Shown one piece after another: positions 46,845 through 58,421 of a DNA stretch of 64,000 nt (position 1 is its first letter; each line of letters starts with the position of its first letter). Source of the stretch: Bradysia coprophila (taxonomy: Eukaryota; Arthropoda; Insecta; Diptera; Sciaridae); contig NW_023503375.1 of assembly GCF_014529535.1 (NCBI RefSeq), forward strand, positions 3,097,620-3,161,619. Reading direction: 5' to 3'. The position numbers and the translations under genes were made by a program. Below the pieces are notes generated by a model, which saw only the letters and a program-made list of their open reading frames with translations, searched no databases and was not told where the DNA came from.

Positions 46845-49400
46845 AGAAATTATTGTTTTTTTCGTGCACAACCTGAGACTGAGATAAATCATCTGCTATC
46901 AACACAATAAACGGTGAACTGTCTTTGGAAAATGAAGTACAAGGTTGTTGGGCAGACTCTTGAAAATAAAAAAATTTATAGAAGACTCAGTAAATGCACT
47001 GGTGTTATGTTTGCAGCTGTGAAAGTTAATTAGAAAACCAACGCACTTCGAAGGTTTAGTATATGCTGTGCCGAAGCAAGAACAGTCAACTCATTTTAAG
47101 CTTTCCACATTAATTTCGTCGTTTCTGCCGTAATTCGGAAGAAAAACAATTTCCAATGGGTTACTGGATTTTTTTGTTATTTCCACTGAAAATTGTTTTC
47201 TATTCAAATTACGGTAGGTTTTTGCTGTCAACTTCGAAAATGATGTAAAACTGTGGACCGTGAATAACACAAAAAGCTCTACTGCCTCCTGTAATTCAGA
47301 ACGTAAGACGTTCTGTTCTGTCGTGTTACCCACAAATATATTTTTTTAGAATATATCAACTAGGCTATCAAAACCTCACGACCAAATAAAACTCAAGGTA
47401 AGTTAACATGTCACATACGGCAATTCATCTGTTATCGATAACAACGACAAAAACAATGACAAGCTCTGAGTACTATGGTCCTTTATGTAGTAAAGTTCTT
47501 GTTAAAAGAATTGAAGTACAAGATTTGAAATCAAAAGATGAAAATACTTTGATCGATTGAAGTAATAGACCCGATAACAATACTGGTCATTTGCTTGTCG
47601 TCTGTAATAGGTTAAGCAGGGGTGTACTTACTTTAGAATTTTTCTTCTATTTTCAACGTTATTTAATCCATAAATGCAATCCAATACAATCCATATGAAA
47701 TCACATTGAAACGTACACATACACTTATGCACACGAGACAGGGTGTACACTCACGGAATTTTGAAAACCGACACATTTTCTGTTTTGTGGTTCACTAGTT
47801 TTTTTGTGAATTCTGCTTGTATTTTTATATGGAGAAATCAGAAACTCAAGTAAAACACAGAAACAGAAAATGTGTCGGCTTTAAAAATGCGTGCGTGCTT
47901 GTTTATCATATGAAAATATAACATGTGAAGTTATGCGTCTCTTTCTACATTTGATGTTTTAGCAAGGAATCAGTTCTGCTTTTTTGCTGAAGAAGCTCAA
48001 AACAAATGTTCGTTAAAAAAAAACCGTACCACACGCAATGAGTTCGAAAAAAGTTTTGGTGACATTGCCTAGCACAAGATGTATTGTATTGTGTACGCAC
48101 ACAAGTCAGAAGCACGAGAAAAGTTTTTTATTGCCCAAGGGAAGAAAAGTAGGAAATTTCAATTCGAGAGTGTTGTCACCCGAGAAAATGAAATTTTCTA
48201 TTTTTCTTCTCGAGGTCAACACATAATTTTACATGTTTATGTTTTCCCTAGGGTCGAAAGTGGCTTATTACACACCTAGGGTAAACAATGGTTTAGGTTT
48301 CAAAAGCATGTTAGTATTTTACTTTGCAAGTAAGGTAATAGGGCCATTACCTTCCTAGCGAAAACCCTCTACATCGCTCATAAAGCATACTGCACACGGG
48401 AAATAATTTGATATCACGATGAGTAACGGATACGAGATGTGACATTACTTCACTGGTTTAGTGTTCTACTACTATATTAAGGATAAAAAGATGAAAAGTT
48501 GAGTTTTACACAACTCGGGATAAAAGTTGAAAAGTCTCGTTTTCGGTTGTTTATTGACCTCGGCTTCGCCTCGGATCAACAAAACTCACACGACAAAGCA
48601 CCGAATTTTCAGCGGTAGGGAGAAAATGACTATTTTCTCACCTACGTTGTGAAAAAGTGTTTTTTTAATCGAGGGATTTCTAAAGGCTTTTAGCTTTTTC
48701 GTCCGGTCCCATGTAAAGAAATGAACTTTTGTATAGAGCCGTCACTTCGTTCGGGCACCTAAAATCAACCGAACAAAACAGTTTCGCAAATAACTGCCGT
48801 TTGTATTGGGGTATGTTCAGAGTATATGGGGTCGGTGCACACATGGAGGAAATATCACGTTTACTTCGTCACTTTCATTGTAACACCAAATTTTTAGATT
48901 GACGAGTTTCACTAGAGTTTGCAACTGTGCGGTTCTGTTTTTTCTGAAGGCATTGCAGTTGATACGACTGTTCACGTTCTGGTTTAGATACATAATAAAT
49001 AGACCCGAAAAATTGTCTGTCGTAGCAGCTGAGTACAGTAAAGGTGGCCTTAACATTTCTACCTCTTTCGATAAGAGTTTGAATATTATTCCAGAAATGA
49101 GATCAACAACTCACGAAAATAGATTTTATCTTGACGAATAAAACGACAATGAATTTACATAGTATAGTCGTCATTTACCTCAATAAGTAGATTAAAGCTA
49201 CGAAAATTTTTATCTCGGTTATTTGCAAGTAGAAAAAAACAGCACAATTAAGAGTAGTATTTACAAAATATTAATTTGTTTGTTTAGGTGTACTTTTCGG
49301 TCGCCCGTGTACATAACAATTAAATTTATTAATTCGCATTACATTCGTTTCTTACTAAGTTTACCACATTTTTACGTTAAAAAACGATGTGATCTAGCTT
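46845..49400. other. Intergenic between genes C and D
   Basis: 47408-47617 repeats 37882-38093. 47768-47878 is a hairpin with CCGACACATTTTCTG arms. 48480-48605 is the repeat with TTATTGACCTCGGCTTCGCC seen also at 12910 and 29350. No supported gene. Confidence 0.55.
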
Positions 49401-49419
49401 TTAGCAGTCAGTAAAAAAA

Positions 49420-51433
49420 ATGTTTTCGATAAAAATGGATTGGTGTAAAGGTAAATTGTTAATCTGGATCTATACAACTCAAAAAACACCTAATGCAAAC
49501 CTAAATTTTTTTAACTCAGCGGTGAAAAGTAAAATATTCGTTGTCCTTATTGAAAAGAACGTTTTATGCAACTCGATGATAAATATGATGATGAACAAGA
49601 TGTATATTGCATATTGCACTAGTGCCTGAAAAATTCACTTATCACTCGGTGGCATAAATAACTAAACCGAAATTTTCAGATGGCACTTCGCATTAGGTGT
49701 CTTTTGCATTGCTATTCCGATCCGCAGTGAACCGAAACAAAAATTCAGTGTCCTAATACCTAATTGTGCTTTTTATGATGCCTTAGTGTCTGTTATTATT
49801 GTTCTTCTAAACGTATTTGGGATATGCCAAGCGTATTTCGAAGCGTGCGATTCAACAATCAACGTCGATGCGGGTCAAACAATATCTCTTCAATCACCAG
49901 GATATTCTGCTGGATACGGATATGCCCCAGGATCATCATGTAGGTATACGATTGTAGCGCCGAGTGAATACCAGGTTCGAGCAACCTGTTCTATCAACTT
50001 GTCTGACGTAAGTACAATCTATTGGGTACGTTTATGCATTCAAATGTTTCGATAAAATTAGCCATCGAATGGAAGTTGCTCCAGTGAACGATTTTATTTT
50101 GCAACAGATGGCAGGAAAGATCTGAGTACGTCTGTGTACTATTGTGGCGCGAAAACTATCGGTCTTACATCACAGGGAAATCAAATGGTTCTAGGTTCGT
50201 TCTAGGTATAATGGACGATGTGAATTTTCAATAAAAATGTTTGTTTCACCCAATAGCGTATATCAGTACTGTGAACAATGGAATATTCGACTGTTCAATA
50301 ACTACCGTTTGTGACTGTGGGTGGTCGATTAGTGTAAGTGTAGCGTATGTAAAATTCGATATAATGATATTAACAAAAATCGAATGTAGAGTCGTATTGT
50401 CGGTGGTACTACAGCTGGTGTGAACGAATTTACGCCTATGGCTGCGCTTGTGGACACGTATACTTATAAAATTTATTGTGGCGCCACAATTGGTAGCATT
50501 TTTATCTAAATTATAGTTTTACTAGTGTAAGACGTCCACTTCAATTTTTTCAGTTTCTTCCAAATATGTTGTAACTGCGGCTCACTGTCTGAAAGTGACT
50601 ACACCTTCAAATACTACGGTCCTAGTTGGGGACCATAACATTAAAACAGGTGAACCATAAATTATTTTTTCTTAACTAGAGTCAAATATCGCGACTTCGT
50701 CACTTATTTCCAAAGTCGTCTCCGACTCGAGCTGGAAACCTTTCATTCACTAAAAAAGCATTTTAGCATGCGTCGTGATTTATAAAATCCACAATTTGAT
50801 AACACCACGTTTTCCTAATAGGAAATGAAACGAATTACGCGGCCGTATATATAGTGAAACGATTCGTACCGAAAACTGACTACTCACCTACAACTAATCT
50901 AAATGACATTGGCTTAGTGGAAACCGTTAATCCAATATTGTGGTCGAGAGGTGTGTCTCCTGTTTGCTTACCGTTTTACTATACGTCAGCGGATTTTTCC
51001 GGAACGACCCTAACTGCAACCGGATGGGGCTCAACGTCTTTCGGTGGGCCAGTATCTGATGTACTTCTAAAAGTAGATCTAAACGTGCTGAGCAATACAA
51101 ATGCACAATGTACATCTACTTATCCGAATGTTGCATCGTCACAGATGTGTACATATTCATCGCAGAAGGACACTTGTCAGGTTAGTATTTCGAGTGACAC
51201 TGTGTGTTCAAAATAACTTAATTTTTCCATTTCCGAAATGTTAGCGTGATAGCGGTGGACCGTTATTCTACCGTGGACCAACTGATCCCAGACTTTTCTT
51301 AGTTGGACTAGTTAGTCTTGGTGAAGGTTGCGGTGGTTCCAATCCCTCACTTAATTCTAGATTGACATCTTTTCTGACCTGGATCGAAAGTATTACTGGA
51401 ACAGGAGTATTATGTCGCCGAGCGTTAGCATAA
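49420..51433 (+). CDS. CUB-domain trypsin-like serine protease (gene D)
   Basis: Eight exons: 49420-49450, 49787-50007, 50062-50194, 50257-50333, 50390-50492, 50554-50649, 50822-51180, 51245-51433; 402 residues. The phase-1 splice in the signal peptide joins MFSIKMDWCK to VSVIIVLLNVFG. The CUB domain follows (CDSTINVDAGQTISLQSPGY, SCRYTIVAP, YYCG, VCDCGW). The protease begins SR|IVGG; His in TAAHCL, Asp in LNDIGL, Ser in DSGGP, Asp189 in KDTCQ, and Arg at position 193. Exon lengths 221, 103, 96 and 359 are identical to those of gene E, its closest relative here. A TCAGT initiator-like motif lies just before the ATG (about 49408). Confidence 0.9.
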
Positions 51434-51798
51434 TATTGAAAATAAAGAACGAAGTTCTTGTCATTTTCGTCTTATCTTTCAAATTCTAATACTCTAAGGA
51501 CAGCGTAACGTAAGTTCAAGAACAGCGAAACATCATTGGCTATAAGCTCACAACCTTTGAGGGCCAAAACTCTAGATGATTTCGATTTTGGAGAATGACA
51601 ACAGCTTTTTTTCTATAGAGAAAGAAATTTCGGAGTCCTAATGAGGATCAGCTCCAACGTGTTATCGAGTGTTACATAAATTAGATGACGATGATTACTT
51701 TGAAAGTAGCTGTTTACAAGTAAATGAAACAAAAATAACCCTGCCCTAACAACCAAACGAAGTTATTGGGGATAGATCATTACTAGTCTGGCTGCTTA

Positions 51799-51952
51799 TT
51801 CGCCTAGTCGGTTGGCCTGTAGAGGCGCCACATTTTTTTATAGTATCTCAATCTCACTGAACTATTTTTTTGTGTAACAACTTCACATTGATTCATTCCC
51901 ATGGAATGTCACAGCAGTGAAGTTTGTTCATGAAAAAATAATTCAGTGACAG
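51799..51952. repeat. Dispersed repeat, copy 2
   Basis: Inverted copy of 35301-35458, containing GCCTAGTCGGTTGGCC and ATTCATTCCCATGGAATGTC. Confidence 0.75.
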
Positions 51953-52041
51953 CAGTTTTTTTATGAAGAAAAGTACTAAATAGGTCTGTTCCAAGGCCAT
52001 GCGAATTGTCAAATTTCATCCAAAGACAACATAACCTAAAC

Positions 52042-52322
52042 CTTAGAGTAATTATACCTAGAGAGGAAATTACAAACAGAATTACGTAAAATTTGTGGTC
52101 CCGACATGAAATACGTAATATTTGATAGTGTGAGTTTTTCCCTACTAAATTGGTGGGCAAATTAGCGCAAAAAAATTGAATGTGCCTACTATAATTTTCA
52201 ACGCCTACATGTGTTAGTGAAAAGCTCTACGTAGAATTGTACGAAATGTGAATCTTACACAAACTGATGTCGGGACCACATTTTATCGTACGAAATACCT
52301 CTCTAGGTATAATTACTCTAAG
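52042..52322. mobile_element. 281-bp MITE with 8-bp TSD
   Basis: Ends CTTAGAGTAATTATACCTAG and its exact complement, with the 8-bp direct repeat ACCTAAAC on both sides (52034-52041, 52323-52330). A second inner inverted pair is TTTGTGGTCCCGACAT and its complement-like ATGTCGGGACCACA. The 8-bp duplication points to hAT-like mobilisation. Confidence 0.9.
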
Positions 52323-52617
52323 ACCTAAACAAAACAATTTCTCCTGAAAAATGAGCTGCCGAAATGGGTTGTGGAAGTTACAGATTTAGCCGCAAAAGTC
52401 GACTCCAGCGCCAGCTTTGTAATTTTCTTTCTCGAATTTCACACGTAATTTCTACTCAAACGGGAATAATTTTGTAATTTTACTTTAAAAATACAAACTC
52501 TACTACCGAGTCAAAACACAAACAACCAGAATACATGTCTTATTTACGAGCGTCATATACCTTGATCGCAATTCTACTTCTTCTTAAAATGGCGGAAATC
52601 CGAGGGGTGACGCACTT

Positions 52618-53110
52618 CCATTTAATCCATTTAATCCATTTAATCCATTAAATCCATTAAATCCATTAAATCCATTTAATCCATTTAATCCAAAAAATTT
52701 TTTTTAGTTTTTCCGAAATAATTAGGCTACCGACCTGAAAAATTTGTAAAGTAATTGCGAAAAATAGATTTGCCCGATCCCCAGCTCGTTTAAGAACTCG
52801 TGAGGTATAGGAAAAATTTTTTTGTGAAAAATGGTATTAAATTTATTTAATCCATTTAATCCATTTAATCCACTTTACACCAAAAACTCCTAAAAGTGGA
52901 TTTTTTCGCTTTTTAACATTGTAGTATGAGTTGTAGTACGTGGTTCGATCAAAATCAACAATTTTTAAGACTTTTACAGTATTTGGTAAAATTAACTTTT
53001 TTCCTATTTAATCCATTTAATCCAATTTTTATTCCATTTAATCCATTTAATCCATTTAATACCATTTAATCCATTTAATCCATTTAATCCATTTAATCCA
53101 TTTAATCTAG
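52618..53110. repeat. Minisatellite of ATTTAATCC, interrupted
   Basis: Blocks of the 9-bp unit ATTTAATCC (with ATTAAATCC variants) at about 52618-52695, 52838-52875 and 53005-53108, separated by unrelated AT-rich spacers. Confidence 0.9.
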
Positions 53111-53167
53111 AAGTGAGTTACCCCTCGCGGAAATCACAACCCATTAGCGCGAAGCAACTTCAATACG

Positions 53168-53312
53168 TAATAGTTATTTACGTATCGATTGAGTAGGCCG
53201 AAAGAGTTACGTATTAAGTTTTGTATGCTTGCTAAGAGGACCGAAAGTAAAGAAATGTCAATCGCCCCGCGAATTGACAGCTTTACTTTCGGTCCTCTTA
53301 GCAAGCATACAA
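53168..53312 (+). mobile_element. Palindromic MITE (ATGCTTGCTAAGAGGACC family), copy 2
   Basis: As at 14073 but with a shortened centre. AATAGTTATTT occurs at both its start and just after its end (53311), directly before another element. Confidence 0.8.
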
Positions 53313-53317
53313 TAGTT

Positions 53318-53383
53318 ATTTGTGTATCTGTTTTGGACGATTGTTTTTAGGCAATTTCGCGAGTTGTAGCCCGAACGAAGTGA
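53318..53383 (+). mobile_element. Half copy of GTATCTGTTTTGGACG hairpin
   Basis: Matches the left half of 54112-54219 and stops at GAACGAAGTGAG, where it is joined to the repeat AGAATATTTCAGACACAAC. Confidence 0.75.
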
Positions 53384-53384
53384 G

Positions 53385-53914
53385 AATATTTCAGACACAA
53401 CATGAACAGATTCACCATATTAAGGTTGATTGCATAAATTTTGCTTAATTATTGGGACCATTTGAAGGCTGCATTTTTTACGTTACAATTTGGCAACGGG
53501 CTATCCACAAATACATGTTGCTCGGACTAACACAACTACGAATAAAATAACTCTTTTTCGACCAATTTATTCAAAGACCAAAACAGCAGCTCCTTTCCTT
53601 TAATTTATTTTTTAAGAATATTTCAGACACAACATGAACAGATTCACCATATTAAGGTTGATTGCATAAATTTTGCAAACATCCGTGACTCTGACATATG
53701 CGAAGTGCTTTTTAACGTTACAATTGCGCAACGGACTATTTCTAACATTAGCACTATCCCACAGCGCGAAGCTATTACACTAATCGCGAGCCATTCGTCT
53801 GACGTATTTCGACAAATCAGAAAACAACGCAAAACGGCCAAATCTCTGTCGTCGTTAAGTCAAAATTACGTTAAACCGATCAAAATCAAATTGTCTAAGT
53901 CGTGTTATCCCTAA
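53385..53914 (+). pseudogene. Duplicated coding-like fragment, family unknown
   Basis: The 63-bp stretch at 53385-53447 (AATATTTCAGACACAACATG) returns at 53616-53678, followed in both by GTTACAATT..GCAACGG.CTAT. From 53616 the plus strand is open for about 99 codons to a stop at 53912 (DTQHEQIHHIKVDCINFANI, then IAQRTISN and a basic end RKQRKTAKS). The first copy is broken. It may be a remnant of a transposon or gene; I do not recognise it. Confidence 0.4.
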
Positions 53915-54111
53915 AGTACCTAGAGACACCGTTTCGTCCAGCTAATCTCAAAACTCACTAGTTCACTTCCATAAAATTCCCGTGAATTTTATGTGGAAAC
54001 AGAACACTGGGGGACTCGTCAGGAACGACAGTGTCGAGAGTTTTGTTATTGTATGCGCTCTACGGTAGGGAGGGTAAACTTTTTGTAAAAAATCAAGCGA
54101 AATAACTATTG

Positions 54112-54219
54112 TGTATCTGTTTTGGACGATTGTTTTTAGGCAATTTCGCGAGTTGTAGCCCGAACGAAGTGAGGGCTACATGCGAAAGTGCCTAAAATCA
54201 ATCGTCCAAAACAGATACT
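54112..54219. mobile_element. Hairpin MITE, GTATCTGTTTTGGACGATTG ends
   Basis: Complete ~108-bp palindrome: arms GTATCTGTTTTGGACGATTG, TTTTAGGCA.TTTCGC and a centre GTAGCCCGAACGAAGTGAGG. Preceded by AATAACTATT. Confidence 0.85.
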
Positions 54220-54444
54220 CAAAAAAATTTTCATGTAAGGGGTCGAAAACCTGAGAAAAATATCGAAACTCCCTCATTTTCGGCCCCGACACATGAAAAA
54301 TTTTTGAAAGTCTCTATAAGTATACGGCGCCTCAAAATTTTTGCAAAAAACAAAGGTTATGTCGTCTGTGAATGAAATCGTCGTGGTTCGGGTTGTCAAA
54401 GTTCGCGTTTACAGTTATTTGGAACAAACCTATTGTACAATTGC

Positions 54445-54716
54445 TAAATTTTTCTCATATGCAGAATGACCACCAGCTGAATATCACCAGCTGGTGTACA
54501 AACAAAAACACTTTGTATTGTATACAATTCAAAGACAACCTACACACAGTGCATTTCTACGTTAACGTCATCTACGCGCACATAATACGTATGAATGAAG
54601 TAAACACATTGTTAAGAATGTGTTTTGATTGTTTATCATACAATAAGTGTGTGTTAGCAGATCCAGCTGATGATATTCAGCTGGTGCTCAATCTGCATAT
54701 GAAAAATATTTACAGG
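54445..54716. repeat. Fold-back repeat with ~55-bp ends
   Basis: CATATGCAGAATGACCACCA at the left pairs with the diverged complement ending CTGCATATG; CAGCTGAATATCA and CAGCTGG recur in both arms. An open frame across it (54372-54725) is probably incidental. Confidence 0.7.
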
Positions 54717-54729
54717 CTGTATTAGATTT

Positions 54730-55910
54730 TACTCTTAGTTTCTAAACTCCATTTTCCTATGGCTCTTTGAGACCCTTTCATCACCAAAACATTTTGATTG
54801 CAGGCTGAGCCTCAAACCTAGTGCTCAAATAGTCGTCAGGCGTCACACACTTTATGAATGATACCCATGGGGACAAAATGATTCAAGAAAAGTTTATGAA
54901 CATATGGAAGGTACTCGTCTGTTTACTAGAACTGAGTAAAACCATAAGCGTTATTAGAAGATCGAGTGTACAGCAGCTTTCATTTCTACAAAAGCTTTGA
55001 GAACGAATTAAATTAAATAATCGCTGTTATCATCAAAAAGTTTTAAAAGTATACAGCTTGAACCGAAGGCAATCATACCATACATCCACCAAGTCAAAAT
55101 TTTGAAGGTATAGTTGGAGAAGTAATGCCACTCAGACGTAAGACCCAGCATACTAGTTTCATGCTAAAAACATCACCTTTGAAAATTGTAGACTATCATT
55201 TACGTGCGTTTCACAAAATAATGTACCTATCTCACAACAGATGGCCTGAGTTTCTATGAAATTTTCTGTTTTTCATTAAAAGATAAGTTGACGTTCGTAC
55301 CATCAATCTCTAACCATTAAGAGGCAATTTTACAAAACTTTGACCAAGTTGTATGAAATAGGAAAACAAGCCATCGGCGATTTTTAAAAGCTTTACGTTA
55401 AATGATTCAGTGGACCTTTCTCAGTTATTTGTAACAAAAAAAATCCTCGAAGAAATTATGTTTTCGCGCCAGAAATCATGAAAAAATGATCTGTTGTAAG
55501 GTGGTCAAAATAGTTTTTGTTGCATATCATCGACAAGACGTAACTTATGTTCATTGGTAGAAGTGTTGAGGACGCATATGTTGGCTTTTAAAAAATTTGG
55601 AAATTTTTCGTATATGTGGTGCAGTAGCCATTTTAGGGAAAAAAACCCCAACTTTTAGAGAGTGTTTAAAAAAAACTACAATGATAGACTCGGACGATAT
55701 GGGTGTCGTTGGGTAGGTAGTGACCTCTACTATCCATGACACCATACACCTACTGCGGCACGACTTTCGTTGAGCTTCAATTTTGATTGAAGTGTACTGA
55801 CACAAAAATTCTCTATAATTCTGCTTTTCTTTGTGTCTATTTTAAATTTTCTGACTTATGAGACAATTTTAAGTCAGGGCTGGAGTTACTGCCAACTTAC
55901 GCTTCGAGAC
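54730..55910. other. Intergenic, nothing recognised
   Basis: AT-rich sequence without supported features. Confidence 0.45.
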
Positions 55911-55935
55911 AAAACGCGGCATGCATTTTGGGAAC

Positions 55936-56325
55936 ATTAAGAGCAATCTACACTTCGATGCGCAAGGTAAATATATTTTCGAAGATAACTTTGAATTAGC
56001 ATCCTTTTTGAAAAAAGTAGGTCCATCGTTTTATGCCCAAATATCTAAAGTTTCGATAGCCAGTGGAATTGTTCGGATTGATGCGGTCTACTCTGAGAAA
56101 ACTCAAAAGTTCCAAAAGTTTGGCAAAAATTCACAAATTCCATCGGGTTTGAGTTTTCTCAGAGTAGGCTTCATCAATCTGAACAATTCCAGTGACTATC
56201 GAAACTTTAGATATTTGGGCATAAAACGATGGAGCTACTTTTTTCAAAAAGGATGCTAATTCAAAGTTATCTTCGAAAATATATTTACCTTGCGCATCGA
56301 AGTGTAGATTGCTCTTAAGAGCTAA
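55936..56325. repeat. Inverted repeat with open frame in both arms
   Basis: Arms of about 170-180 bp (55940-56112 and 56148-56320) are ~96% identical reverse complements around a short centre. Each arm, read outward-in on its own strand, encodes the same uninterrupted peptide (SNLHFDAQGKYIFEDNFELA, then FLKKV, PSFYAQISKVSI, IDxxYSEKTQ). Differences between arms change several residues but create no stop. The peptide resembles a leucine-rich/F-box-associated segment only vaguely; family unassigned. Confidence 0.8.
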
Positions 56326-56340
56326 TAGAGTAGATGATTT

Positions 56341-56503
56341 TTGTATGCTTGCTAAGAGGACCGAAAGTAAAGCTGTCAATTCGCGGGGCGAAAGCTTTCG
56401 CTTTCGCCCCTTGAATTGACATTTCTTTACTTTCGGTCCTCTTAGCAAGCATACAAAACTTAATACGTAACTCTTTCGGCCTACTTAATCGATACGTAAT
56501 AGT
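56341..56503 (-). mobile_element. Palindromic MITE (ATGCTTGCTAAGAGGACC family), copy 3
   Basis: Inverted relative to 14073; ends in CTTAATCGATACGTAATAGTA. It abuts the next hairpin. Confidence 0.85.
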
Positions 56504-56897
56504 ATGTTGTGTTACAAGTATTGTAATGTTGATTTTTTCAGCACTAGACCCAAGTTTTCCTTACGAGCGGAGCGAGTAAGGAAAATTGGGTCGTGTGCTG
56601 AAAAAATCTCATTACAATACGTGTAACACATCATGCTTTGTGCCAACCGAGAATTGAAATAGACAAATGCACAAAAATTCAGAATTTTCATTGTAAACAA
56701 TCACTCTTCGAATTTGATCGATCACGTTGCTTTGCATTTTTTTAAAACGAATGCTGTAATAACTCATACGAATTTCATTTCAACACTGGTTTGAGTGTTG
56801 TAATAAGCCATGAAAACGGGTGTTGTAATTTTGGACATTTCAATCTAGTTATCGATATTGAAATCCGTCGTATTTCAATTCTCGGTGGCACAAATAA
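56503..56897. repeat. Two adjoining inverted repeats
   Basis: 56503-56636 is a hairpin (TGTGTTACAAGTATTGTAATG arms, TTTTTTCAGCAC, centre TTACGAGCGGAGCGAGTAAG). 56637-56894 is bounded by TTTGTGCCAACCGAGAATTG and TTCAATTCTCGGTGGCACAA, followed by ATAACTATTA. Confidence 0.8.
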
Positions 56898-57069
56898 CTA
56901 TTATTTATTGTAAAATTAATTTTTTGAAAAGATCGATTTTTTACTGGCTGCGCCACTGTGAGCAGTCTTTTTTTTCGCTTCAGTAAAAAAAAAAATTGAA
57001 ATAATGCGCTCTAAAATAAATTTGTCTATCTACGCTTCGAGAAATTTCGTGTAAATTTTGAAAAAAGCC

Positions 57070-57390
57070 AACTAATTCAATTTTGTCATATTAAAATTCA
57101 TACGTTCCTCGACTTCCCAAAATGGCCAGTGCGGCACTGTATCAAGTGGTATCTAGCATATTATAATAATATTTTGTCCGTTGGCCGCTTACCGAAAGGA
57201 TTTGGAAATATGTCGAATTTTTCCTATTCGTGAATTTGTGATAATTCGTCAAATCTTTCTGGTAAGTGGCCAACGTACAAAATATGCTAGTAAACACTTG
57301 ATATAGTGCCGCACTGGCCGTATTGGGAAGTCGGCCGATACCCAAAGGATGTATGAATTTTTATATGACAAAAATGTTATTCCGTGCCCA
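57070..57390. repeat. Fold-back element, arms ~110-120 bp
   Basis: GACTTCCCAAAATGGCCAGT and the complement of its right counterpart, with GCGGCACT.TATCAAGTG, GCTAGCATAT-like and TTTTGTCATAT.AAAATTC blocks outside and inside. Confidence 0.8.
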
Positions 57391-57399
57391 GCCCACTAA

Positions 57400-57640
57400 T
57401 TCACTGGGTGATAATTCCCAATTGCATGACTATTATTCACCGGGCCATAATTCCTGAGCTGAACTGCTGGTGAATAATTATCAGATAGCTGGGCGATAAT
57501 TCCTGGGTGATAATTCCTTGGGTGATAATTCCCCGGGTGATAATTCCAATCGAGCTGGGTGATAATTCCTGGTTGATAGTACTCCGGGCGATAATTCCAA
57601 TACAAATTTTAAATTTTTCGGTCTGGGCGATAATTCCCTG
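57400..57640. repeat. Minisatellite of (T)GGGTGATAATTCC
   Basis: About a dozen degenerate units of 13-17 bases, GGGTGATAATTCCNNG. The complementary strand reads as a repeated NYHPG peptide, but with no flanking gene structure. Confidence 0.85.
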
Positions 57641-57659
57641 TGTGAAAATACTGGTCGCC

Positions 57660-58420
57660 GAAATGAAAATCACAGCAAATGTCAACAGTCTAACGGATCT
57701 GAACGAGCTATAACTAGATCATCTTCAAGGCCGTTTGAAATGACATCCACGTTAAGAAATGCCATCCACGTTAAAAAAAAACTCATACAAATTAATGAAT
57801 GAACGAAAGTACCGTATCTTGAAGATGATCTATGTCATACATAATCGACAGCGATCTCATGCGATCTTAACGAAACATTAACGGTGAAACAAGTGAAGTT
57901 GAAAATGATAGAAAATGGATTCGACTGTGATTGTGTTGACCTTGAAAACCATTTTCCATCAGTGTCCACGCTATTTTGCTCAACAAAGCCAACCAAAATT
58001 GATAGCATTTGATAATGTCCTATTTATCTCCTTAGTCACTGTGTTGCATCACTTATATAAAGAAGCATATAAGACCCATTCCCTAATACTCGCACAAGCT
58101 CTCGTATACGTGCACCGGTCGACGTCTCTTATTTACTTCCCTATAGCAGTAATGTCCTTTTGTATGAATAAGAAAGAAAATCCTTACGTCAAGAGAAGTA
58201 ACAGACTGTTAAAGGTGAGTGTTAATTCCGAAAAACCGTCACAATCCTGACGTGTTTTTACTTGATTTTATTTGACAATATTTAAAATGTTAGCAAATAA
58301 CCGAAGAAAGGAAATACTTACAACGTCAAACTGTTTTATTTGAACAGTCTGGTTTCGGTTCGAAAACAATATTCAAAATAGAAACAAAATTTATCAAATT
58401 ACAACAGACTCTCAAAGTAT
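57660..58420. other. Intergenic upstream of gene E
   Basis: An open frame 57915-58250 (111 codons) has no recognisable domain; no other feature seen. Confidence 0.4.
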
Positions 58421-58421
58421 A

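Noticed and set aside
52618..53110. CRISPR-like array
   Set aside because: Nine-base ATTTAATCC units with irregular spacing are a eukaryotic minisatellite; there are no spacer/repeat units or cas genes.
54372..54725. 117-codon frame
   Set aside because: It spans a fold-back repeat whose arms supply both ends of the frame; no domain.
57915..58250. 111-codon frame upstream of gene E
   Set aside because: No recognised domain; may be chance.
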